Of a DNA stretch of 64,000 nt, positions 57,418 to 64,000 are shown piece after piece. Location: assembly GCA_021205365.1 (NCBI GenBank), contig JAJPXP010000010.1, forward strand, positions 116,880-180,879, read 5' to 3'. This stretch comes from Clostridia bacterium. Its GTDB lineage: Bacteria; Bacillota; Clostridia; Oscillospirales; Butyricicoccaceae. The translations under genes were made by a program, and so were the position numbers. Under the pieces are notes generated by a model. The model was not told the DNA's origin, did not search any database, and saw only the letters and a program-made list of their open reading frames with translations. How positions within the stretch are numbered: the stretch's first letter is position 1; each line of letters starts with the position of its first letter.

Positions 57418-58620
57418 ATGGCAAAGGAAAAGTACGTAAGAGACCTGCCTCATGTTAACATTGGTACTATCGGCCACGTTGACCATGGCAAGACCACCCT
57501 TACTGCAGCAATCACCAAGGTACTGGCTATGCAGGGCCAGGCTGAGGTTCAGAAGTATGATGAAATCGACAAGGCTCCGGAAGAGAAGGAGCGCGGCATC
57601 ACCATCAACACCGCACACGTAGAGTACAAGACCAAGAACCGTCACTACGCACACGTAGACTGCCCGGGCCATGCTGACTATGTAAAGAACATGATCACTG
57701 GCGCTGCTCAGATGGACGGCGCAATCCTGGTAGTATCTTCTGCTGACGGCCCGATGCCGCAGACCCGTGAGCACATCCTGCTGGCTCGTCAGGTAGGCGT
57801 ACCGTACATCGTTGTTTTCATGAACAAGGTTGACCAGGTAGACGACGAGGAGCTGCTGGATCTGGTAGAAATGGAAATCCGTGAGCTGCTGTCTGACTAC
57901 GAGTTCCCGGGCGACGACATTCCGATCATCCGTGGTACCGCTCTGGGCGTTCTGGAGTGCGATTCCGAGGATCCGGAAGCACCGGAATACGCTTGCATCC
58001 GTGAGCTGATGGACGCTGTTGACGAATACATCCCGACTCCGGAGCGTAAGGCTGACCAGCCGTTCCTGATGCCGGTCGAGGACGTATTCTCTATCACTGG
58101 TCGTGGTACCGTAGCTACTGGCCGTGTAGAGCGTGGCCAGGTTAAGATGGGCGAAGAAGTTGAAATCGTTGGTCTGATGGACGCTCCGCGCAAGACCGTT
58201 GTAACCGGTATCGAAATGTTCCGCAAGCTGCTGGACTACGCTGAAGCTGGCGACAACATCGGTACTCTGCTGCGTGGTATCCAGAAGAATGAGATTGAGC
58301 GTGGCCAGGTTATCGCTAAGCCGGGCTCCATCCATCCGCATACCAAGTTCAAGGGCCAGGTATACGTTCTGAAGAAGGAAGAAGGCGGCCGTCATACTCC
58401 GTTCTTCAACAACTACCGTCCGCAGTTCTACTTCCGTACCACTGACGTTACTGGCGTTATCTCCCTGCCGGAAGGCACCGAGATGTGCATGCCGGGCGAC
58501 AACGTTGATATGGACGTAGCTCTGATTACCCCGATCGCTATCGAGAAGGGCCTGCGTTTCGCTATCCGTGAGGGTGGCCGTACCGTTGGTTCTGGCGTTG
58601 TTACCGAAATCTACGAATAA
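57418..58620 (+). CDS. tuf: Elongation factor Tu
   Basis: EF-Tu brings aminoacyl-tRNA to the ribosome. The 400-residue protein has the G1 box [14 protein letters not shown], switch [16 protein letters not shown]3 [22 protein letters not shown] (start DCPGH) and G4 NKVD. Domains 2 and 3 are complete to VVTEIYE. GAAGGAGG lies before the ATG. Codon use is strongly biased, as expected of a highly expressed gene. It is transcribed separately from fusA. Confidence 0.98.
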   Translation: MAKEKYVRDLPHVNIGTIGHVDHGKTTLTAAITKVLAMQGQAEVQKYDEIDKAPEEKERGITINTAHVEYKTKNRHYAHVDCPGHADYVKNMITGAAQMDGAILVVSSADGPMPQTREHILLARQVGVPYIVVFMNKVDQVDDEELLDLVEMEIRELLSDYEFPGDDIPIIRGTALGVLECDSEDPEAPEYACIRELMDAVDEYIPTPERKADQPFLMPVEDVFSITGRGTVATGRVERGQVKMGEEVEIVGLMDAPRKTVVTGIEMFRKLLDYAEAGDNIGTLLRGIQKNEIERGQVIAKPGSIHPHTKFKGQVYVLKKEEGGRHTPFFNNYRPQFYFRTTDVTGVISLPEGTEMCMPGDNVDMDVALITPIAIEKGLRFAIREGGRTVGSGVVTEIYE

Positions 58621-58655
58621 TTTTGGTTTTCGCTCACACTGATATAGTGCATTTT

Positions 58656-58686
58656 GTCCCGTCCGGATTTCCGGACGGGACTTTTT
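58656..58686 (+). terminator. Terminator of tuf
   Basis: GTCCCGTCCGG at 58656-58666 pairs with CCGGACGGGAC at 58671-58681, followed by TTTTT. Confidence 0.9.
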
Positions 58687-58703
58687 GCTTGCAGGAAACC
58701 TTT

Positions 58704-58732
58704 TTGCGTTCCTACTGCACATGTGCTATAAT
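58704..58732 (+). promoter_or_regulatory. Promoter of the recD2-comF transcript
   Basis: TTGCGT at 58704-58709 and TATAAT at 58727-58732 have a 17-bp spacer, and the -10 is extended (TGCTATAAT). Confidence 0.75.
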
Positions 58733-58765
58733 GGAAAAGCAAAAAACTGCATGGAGGGACAGGAT

Positions 58766-61030
58766 ATGGAAAACGAACTGCTGAGCATCAGCGGCACAGT
58801 TGATGCAGTCATTTATCAAAATGAAGATAACGGCTATGCAGTCATCCGTATGATTGCGGAGGATGGCGAAGAAGTGACAGCAGTTGGTACATTGCCGCAG
58901 ATCTGCCTTGGGGAAGAGCTGATGCTGACCGGGCACTGGGTGACGCATGCTTCTTATGGAGAGCAGTTTCAGACCGAATATTTTGAGCGCCGTATGCCTG
59001 CGACAGTCAAAGGCATTGCAGACTACCTGTCCTCCGGCATTATTAAGGGAATCGGTCCAAAGCTTGCAAGGAAAATTGCAGACCGTTTCGGCGAGGAAAC
59101 CTTTTCCGTTATGGCAAATGAACCGGAACGGTTGAGCGGCATAACTGGCATTACGGCGCGGAAGGCAGAGGCAATTGGAGAGCAGTTCCGTCATCAGACC
59201 TCTATGCGCCGTCTGATGGAATTTCTGATGGAAAATCAGCTTCCGCCGCAGCTGGCGGCCCGGTTATATAAACGGTATAAGGAAGCTGCGATTGACCATG
59301 TGCTGGAAAATCCATATTTGCTGTGCGGGGAGGAATTTGAGGTTTCTTTTGATCTTGCAGATAATCTCGCCCTCTCACAGGGTATGCCATGGGACAGTAC
59401 AGAACGTATTCAGGCTGGCATTTTATATACCCTGCAGTTTAATCTCAGTAACGGGCACACTTTCATTCCGAAAAATAAGCTTCTGGCAACTGCCAGCAGG
59501 CTGCTGCAGGATGAGGATGGATTTGAACCCGAGGCGGAGCTATTGGAAGCGAATTTCACTCAGCTGCAGGACAATGGACGGCTGGTTTGCGAGCATATCT
59601 GCCGCCGCGATGCAGTATACCTCAATCCCATGCATGAAGCTGAAGTTTATGTTTCCGATTATCTGGCAGCTTTGTCCAATATGGAATATCAATACGAATT
59701 TGATGTAAAAGAGCTTCTGGATACGTTGGAGGAAAACCGTTCGATCACATATGCCCCGCGGCAGCGCCAGGCAATTGAATGGGCTGCAAAATATGGTCTG
59801 GTTATTTTGACAGGAGGGCCGGGTACTGGCAAGACGACAACGGTACGTGGTATGTTGGAATTTTATGATGCCATTGGATTGGATGTTGTGCTGGCAGCAC
59901 CGACCGGACGCGCTGCAAAACGCCTCAGTGAATTGTGCGATAGGGAAGCCAAGACCATCCATCGTCTGCTGGAAGCTGGCTACCGTGGAGCAGAAAGCAG
60001 GGCGGTTTTTGGCCGGAACAGGGACAACCAGCTGGAATGTGATGTGGTCATCCTTGATGAGGTTTCTATGATTGATATTGTACTGATGCAGGCATTGCTG
60101 GAAGCCTTGCGTCCGGAAACACGTTTAATCCTGGTGGGGGATGCGGATCAGCTGCCGCCAGTTGGACCGGGGAATTTTCTGCGTGACTGCATCGGTTCCA
60201 CCCGTATTCATACCATTGAGCTGGACGAAATTTTCCGTCAGGCGCAGCAGAGTGCCATTGTCCGCAATGCACATGCAATCAACCATGGGGAAATGCCTGT
60301 GAGCGGCGGACGGGATGGCGATTTCTTCATCATGAAACAGCGGACACCGGAGGATGTCATGCGTACGGTTGTGGATCTGTGCCGCAAGCGTCTGCCGGAT
60401 TATTATGGCTTCACACCGGATCAGATACAGGTTTTGACACCATCCAGACGTCAGGCAGCCGGAACGCAGCAGCTAAACCGTATGCTGCAGGAAGCATTGA
60501 ATCCTGCCGATGCCGCAAAGCCGGAAAAACGGTATGGGGATACTGTTTTTCGGCTGGGTGACCGTGTGATGCAGGTGCGTAACAATTATGACATTGTTTG
60601 GGAAAAGGAAGACAATCCTGCGGAAGACGGTACTGGTATGTTTAATGGCGATGTCGGGCGGATTATCGGTATTTCCCTGCAGGAAGAAAGTATGCTGATC
60701 CAGTTTGACGACAAGCTGGCACATTATACCTTTGATATGCTGAATGAGCTGGAGCTAGCCTATGCTATGACCGTACACAAATCGCAGGGCAGTGAATTTG
60801 AGGCCGTTATTGTTGCATTGCCAAACGGCATAGGAAAGCGTCTTTTAACGCGGAATATACTGTATACAGCGATTACTCGTGCAAAGAAGCTGTTGGTGCT
60901 GGTGGGTGATCCGCATGTGACCGAAACAATGGTAAATACCAATACACGTAACCGCAGATACAGCGCATTGCGTGCACGGTTAATCCGTGGTATGCCGGGT
61001 CCGGAGCAATTGGGAATGGAGGAAGGATAA
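58766..61030 (+). CDS. recD2: RecD2-type ATP-dependent 5'-3' DNA helicase
   Basis: The 754-residue SF1B helicase has an N-terminal OB-like and helix-hairpin-helix region (IKGIGPKLARKIADRFG; LSGITGITARKAEAIGEQF). Motor motifs follow: Walker A TGGPGTGKTTTVRG, Walker B VVILDEVSMID, motif III LVGDADQLPPVGPG and motif VI TVHKSQGSEFEAVI. The long N-terminus marks RecD2 (found without RecBC), which acts in DNA repair and mismatch-linked unwinding. The frame opens at 58685, over the promoter. AGGGACAGG before ATG 58766 sets the start. comF begins one base after its stop. Confidence 0.93.
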   Translation: MENELLSISGTVDAVIYQNEDNGYAVIRMIAEDGEEVTAVGTLPQICLGEELMLTGHWVTHASYGEQFQTEYFERRMPATVKGIADYLSSGIIKGIGPKLARKIADRFGEETFSVMANEPERLSGITGITARKAEAIGEQFRHQTSMRRLMEFLMENQLPPQLAARLYKRYKEAAIDHVLENPYLLCGEEFEVSFDLADNLALSQGMPWDSTERIQAGILYTLQFNLSNGHTFIPKNKLLATASRLLQDEDGFEPEAELLEANFTQLQDNGRLVCEHICRRDAVYLNPMHEAEVYVSDYLAALSNMEYQYEFDVKELLDTLEENRSITYAPRQRQAIEWAAKYGLVILTGGPGTGKTTTVRGMLEFYDAIGLDVVLAAPTGRAAKRLSELCDREAKTIHRLLEAGYRGAESRAVFGRNRDNQLECDVVILDEVSMIDIVLMQALLEALRPETRLILVGDADQLPPVGPGNFLRDCIGSTRIHTIELDEIFRQAQQSAIVRNAHAINHGEMPVSGGRDGDFFIMKQRTPEDVMRTVVDLCRKRLPDYYGFTPDQIQVLTPSRRQAAGTQQLNRMLQEALNPADAAKPEKRYGDTVFRLGDRVMQVRNNYDIVWEKEDNPAEDGTGMFNGDVGRIIGISLQEESMLIQFDDKLAHYTFDMLNELELAYAMTVHKSQGSEFEAVIVALPNGIGKRLLTRNILYTAITRAKKLLVLVGDPHVTETMVNTNTRNRRYSALRARLIRGMPGPEQLGMEEG

Positions 61031-61031
61031 T

Positions 61032-61667
61032 ATGTCCCTATTGTTTCCATCCCGGTGCATTTTCTGCGGGGAATGGATTTCCGAAAAGATGGGCGGTTTA
61101 TGTAAGGAATGCAGGGAACAGGCAGAAGAAGATAGTAAGACGGTATACTGCACACCGCCGGAGAATATAGATGGGTTGGTCTGTGCCGGACGATATCGGG
61201 GAAGCCTCAAGCGGGCAGTGATCCACATGAAATTCCATGAATATGGCAGCCGGAACCTGCTGCCGCTGGTACAGCTGATGGCGCAGGCATGGGCGCTTCA
61301 CAAAATGCCGGAACCTGATATCATCATTGGTGTTCCCATCAGTCCGCTGCGGCTCCGTACACGCGGATATAACCAAAGTGAGGAAATGGCAAAGTTGCTG
61401 GCGAACATGTGGAATATTCCGTTTGTGCCTGTCCTGCGGCGGCGTATGCTGTCGCAAATGCAGTCAAAGCTGACGGCTGATAAACGCTGGGACAATGCAC
61501 GCCGATCATTTTATCTGCGCCGGAACATCCGGCTGGAGGGTAAGGCCGTTTTGCTGGTAGATGATATTGTCACAACCGGTGCTACAGCGAGCAGCTGTGC
61601 TGCACTGCTCCGGAAGGCAGGTGCACAATCCGTCTGGGTACTTGCCGCAGCGAAAGCTGGCGCATAA
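61032..61667 (+). CDS. comF: ComF family protein (phosphoribosyltransferase-like competence protein)
   Basis: The 211-residue protein has an N-terminal four-Cys zinc site (RCIFCGEW ... GLCKECRE) and a C-terminal type-I phosphoribosyltransferase-like domain. PLRLRTRGYNQSEEMAK and the PRPP-binding motif VLLVDDIVTTGAT lie there. ComF proteins help single-stranded DNA uptake or processing during transformation. The start at 61032, after GGAGGAAGG, lies one base past the recD2 stop, so the two DNA-metabolism genes are one transcriptional unit. Confidence 0.92.
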   Translation: MSLLFPSRCIFCGEWISEKMGGLCKECREQAEEDSKTVYCTPPENIDGLVCAGRYRGSLKRAVIHMKFHEYGSRNLLPLVQLMAQAWALHKMPEPDIIIGVPISPLRLRTRGYNQSEEMAKLLANMWNIPFVPVLRRRMLSQMQSKLTADKRWDNARRSFYLRRNIRLEGKAVLLVDDIVTTGATASSCAALLRKAGAQSVWVLAAAKAGA

Positions 61668-61766
61668 CAATTCCATATTTGTCGAACGAAATATCCATCA
61701 TCCTGTGTATGATCGCGGACCGGACTGGCATATACTGTTGTATGACAGAATGGCACATAAGGAAGA

Positions 61767-61784
61767 GTTCTGATGCTTCAGAAC
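61767..61784 (+). other. Small dyad between comF and mreB
   Basis: GTTCTGA at 61767-61773 and TCAGAAC at 61778-61784 form a short stem. No T-run follows, so mreB may be co-transcribed with comF. I see no well-spaced promoter in the 140-nt gap. Confidence 0.35.
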
Positions 61785-61809
61785 CTTCCAGGAAAGCGAG
61801 GAACACAGG

Positions 61810-62829
61810 ATGTATGACTTTGCAATGGATTTAGGTACATCGTCGGTACTGTTGTACCGGCAGGGAAAAGGAATTATTTTGCGGGAACCATCGGTAGTTG
61901 CCATCCGCAGGCAGACTGGACAGGTTGTCAGTGTCGGGCAAAAGGCACGGGAAATGCTGGGACGCACCCCGGAAACGCTGCTTGCAGTCCGTCCGGTACG
62001 CGGCGGTGTGATTACGGATTGTGAAATTACAAGTGTGATGGCGCGAGCATTTCTAAAACGTGCCGGTGCAGGCAGTATGCTGCGGCCCAATTTGCTGATC
62101 TGTGTGCCGCCATTGGTTTCCGAGCTGGAGGAACGTGCGGTAGTAGATGCGGGCCTGCAGGCAGGTGCATCGAAAGTATATCTGATGGAGCAGCCGGTCG
62201 CGGCTGCCGCAGGAGCTGGCGTAGACCCGAAAAGTCCGAAAGGGACGCTTGTGGTGGACATCGGCGGCGGTACAACGGACATTGCTGTAATTTCCATGGG
62301 AGCTGTTGTACGGGCTGTGTCCATCCGCATTGCCGGGGACAGCTGTGACGATGCGATTCAGGCGTATCTGAAGCGTCAGCACGATTTGCTGATCGGGCTT
62401 TCCACAGCAGAACAGATTAAATGCAGCATCGGCGGCATTCTGCCGCGGGAGGAAAACCTGTCGATGACAGTACGGGGCAGAAGATTGTCCAGTGGACTTC
62501 CTGCCTGCGAAACCATTACATCCGAGGAACTGATTCCAGTCCTGCAGGAGCAGGCGGAGCAGATTCTGGCGGCAATTTGCGGCTTGATGGAGACAACACC
62601 GCCAGAGCTGGTAGGTGATTTGACGGAAACTGGAATTGTATTGGCAGGCGGCGGCTCCAAGCTGTACGGTATGGACCGATATTTATCCAGAGAGATGGGA
62701 CTGGAAACCCATGCATCGGAAGACCCGGAAATCTGTGTCATCATGGGGACAAGCCGTATTTTGGGCAATCTGAAACGTATGCAGGAAGGGCCGATCAATA
62801 TAGCCAGACGGCGAAGAGGACTGGCATGA
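61810..62829 (+). CDS. mreB: Rod-shape-determining protein MreB/Mbl
   Basis: This 339-residue bacterial actin polymerises under the membrane and guides side-wall peptidoglycan synthesis. Actin-fold motifs are present: phosphate-1 DLGTSSVLLY, connect-1 and phosphate-2 VVDIGGGTTDIAVIS, adenosine loop IVLAGGGSKLYGM, and PVRGGVITDCEITSVM. LICVPPLVSELEERAV replaces the usual CVPSGIT-ERRAV, so it is somewhat divergent. mreC and mreD do not follow, which suggests an Mbl- or MreBH-like paralogue. GAGGAA precedes the ATG by about 7 nt. Confidence 0.88.
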   Translation: MYDFAMDLGTSSVLLYRQGKGIILREPSVVAIRRQTGQVVSVGQKAREMLGRTPETLLAVRPVRGGVITDCEITSVMARAFLKRAGAGSMLRPNLLICVPPLVSELEERAVVDAGLQAGASKVYLMEQPVAAAAGAGVDPKSPKGTLVVDIGGGTTDIAVISMGAVVRAVSIRIAGDSCDDAIQAYLKRQHDLLIGLSTAEQIKCSIGGILPREENLSMTVRGRRLSSGLPACETITSEELIPVLQEQAEQILAAICGLMETTPPELVGDLTETGIVLAGGGSKLYGMDRYLSREMGLETHASEDPEICVIMGTSRILGNLKRMQEGPINIARRRRGLA

Positions 62830-62842
62830 CAAATGCATAAGA

Positions 62843-62870
62843 AAAAGCCGCTCATTGAGCGGCTTTTGTG
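62843..62870. terminator. Bidirectional terminator between mreB and murC
   Basis: AAAAGCCGCTC at 62843-62853 pairs with GAGCGGCTTTT at 62857-62867 around a 3-nt loop, with A- and T-rich flanks on both sides. It serves both convergent genes. Confidence 0.85.
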
Positions 62871-62886
62871 CGGTTGTCTTGTACAT

Positions 62887-64000
62887 TTAATCCTTTGCGC
62901 AGATGGCAGAGCCGATGGAGTTGACATTGCCTGCACCCATGGTGATAATCAGATCACCTGGTTGCGCAATTTCCAGCAGACGGGCTTCAATTTTTTCAAA
63001 GGAATCATAGTATTCGCCGCCATCCAGAGCATCGGAGATATCCTTGGAACTGATGCCAAAGGTATTCTGCTCACGCGCTGCATAGATATCAGCCAGGATT
63101 GCTTTATCGCACAGCTTCAAAGCTTCGATGAACTGCGGCAGCAGTGCCTTGGTACGCGAATAGGTATGCGGCTGGAATACGCAGAGGATGCGGTCATAAT
63201 CCATCTCACGTGCGGTTTTCAGGGTAGCCATCATTTCTGTCGGATGATGTGCGTAATCATCGATGACCATAGTACCTTTTGGGGTGCGTCCAGTGAGCTG
63301 AAAGCGGCGGGAGGAGCCGGTAAACTGCTTCAAACCTTCTGCGGAAGCAGCAGCATCCAGACCGAGGAATGTGCAGACCGCGCAGGAAGCCAGTGCGTTC
63401 ATCATATTATGGTAGCCCGGTACGGACAGATCAACGTGCGTAAACAGCTTGCCCTTATGCATGACATCAAAGCTGTAATAGCCGTGGCGGTCCGTGACAT
63501 TTTCGGGATAAACATCCGCATCCGGTGTGGAGCCGAAGGTGATACAGGTACGGTCAATGCCTTCCACAGCCTTCAGCGCGTTGGCAGAATCGTTGTTGAC
63601 AACGATGGCGCCCGTTTCCGGGACCAGTTCGCAGAACCGATGGAAGGAATGGATAATATCATCGATATCCTTGAAGAAATCCAGATGGTCTGCATCAACA
63701 TTCAGTACAACAGCAACCGTTGGATGGAAGCTGAGAAATGAATTGGTGTACTCGCAGGATTCTGCGATAAAGCAGTCATGGGAACCAATGCGCAGGGTGC
63801 CGCCAATTGCCGGGAGGTCGCTGCCTACCATAACAGTCGGGTCAATGCCGCACTGCATACCGATCAGGGTCAGCATAGAAGTTGTGGTAGTCTTGCCATG
63901 GGTACCGGAGATACAGACAGCATCCCGATAGGCAATCATAATAGAACCCCATGCCTGTGCGCGTTCCACAACGGGAATACCCAGTTCACGGGCATGAGCG
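62887..64000 (-). CDS. murC: UDP-N-acetylmuramate--L-alanine ligase (partial, 5' end outside window)
   Basis: MurC adds the first amino acid of the peptidoglycan stem peptide in the cytoplasm with ATP. The visible part, about 371 codons, includes ISGTHGKTTTTSM (P-loop), the LNVDADHLDFF region, VPGYHNMMNALA and the C-terminal domain with DDYAHHPTEMMATL and FQPHTYSRT. Coding continues to the right edge (codons before 63969 read AHARELGIPVVERAQ), so the GTG at 63969 is internal and the N-terminal roughly 90 residues are missing. The gene is convergent with mreB. Confidence 0.95.
   Translation of the reverse strand, partial: AHARELGIPVVERAQAWGSIMIAYRDAVCISGTHGKTTTTSMLTLIGMQCGIDPTVMVGSDLPAIGGTLRIGSHDCFIAESCEYTNSFLSFHPTVAVVLNVDADHLDFFKDIDDIIHSFHRFCELVPETGAIVVNNDSANALKAVEGIDRTCITFGSTPDADVYPENVTDRHGYYSFDVMHKGKLFTHVDLSVPGYHNMMNALASCAVCTFLGLDAAASAEGLKQFTGSSRRFQLTGRTPKGTMVIDDYAHHPTEMMATLKTAREMDYDRILCVFQPHTYSRTKALLPQFIEALKLCDKAILADIYAAREQNTFGISSKDISDALDGGEYYDSFEKIEARLLEIAQPGDLIITMGAGNVNSIGSAICAKD

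Noticed and set aside
61561..61773. A 70-codon plus-strand frame overlapping the comF 3' end
   Set aside because: Its start lies within comF in another frame with no ribosome site, and no homology is recognised. Only the last ~35 codons fall in the gap before mreB.

Overview
The window is a chromosomal stretch of an anaerobic, Gram-positive-type Firmicute. Clostridial features include a C1-ferredoxin, a c-subunit with a Na+-type ion site, an arg cluster with ArgJ, TagF-like and SLH-domain cell-wall genes, and an rpoBC-L7Ae-rpsL-rpsG-fusA-tuf order like that of Bacillus/Clostridium. The moderate GC content and gene content suggest a gut Oscillospirales member (Butyricicoccus/Agathobaculum-like). 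That genus guess is an inference from memory, not a computed result. No rRNA, tRNA, CRISPR array, prophage or complete insertion sequence is visible.

Layout: (1) 1-8490, a complete arginine block argG-H-C-J-B-D-F behind a consensus promoter with an ArgR-box-like site. (2) 8.5-16.4 kb, a secreted transglutaminase/SLH protein, a YczE-type membrane protein, an inositol-monophosphatase-like enzyme, a two-component system and a small orphan gene. (3) 16.4-22.5 kb, a TetR-HAD pair divergent from an MMPL/RND exporter and a secreted XXXLXXG-repeat protein, with three matching palindromes between them. (4) 22.5-26 kb, a cell-surface polymer module (GT2, flippase, CDP-glycerol-type transferase). (5) 26-26.56 kb, a gene-free block of nested hairpins. 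(6) 26.5-29.7 kb, thioredoxin, ferredoxin, rpiA, a frameshifted membrane-anchored MerR regulator and pyrE. (7) 29.9-37.2 kb, the F-type ATP synthase operon atpZ-I-B-E-F-H-A-G-D-C. (8) 37.2-41.1 kb, an envelope trio (zinc-ribbon/YARHG protein, lipoprotein amidase, long acidic membrane protein). (9) 41.5-45.2 kb, EamA and AEC transporters, rmlA and a histidine phosphatase. (10) 45.5-58.7 kb, rpoB-rpoC, a small membrane protein, L7Ae-like, rpsL, rpsG, fusA and tuf. (11) 58.7-64 kb, recD2, comF, mreB/mbl and the 3' part of murC on the minus strand, running off the right edge.

The genes are mostly housekeeping. Arginine synthesis, pentose-phosphate and pyrimidine steps feed biosynthesis. The ATP synthase probably couples to Na+, because its c-subunit shows a two-carboxylate motif. 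The transcription/translation core has its own promoters and terminators. The less ordinary parts are the TetR-controlled MMPL/XXXLXXG export module, the envelope trio with a repeated Thr-centred acidic motif, the hairpin-rich block at 26.0-26.4 kb and the broken MerR gene. Start codons were chosen from Shine-Dalgarno placement. In several cases a promoter -10 element lies over an upstream in-frame ATG and rules it out.
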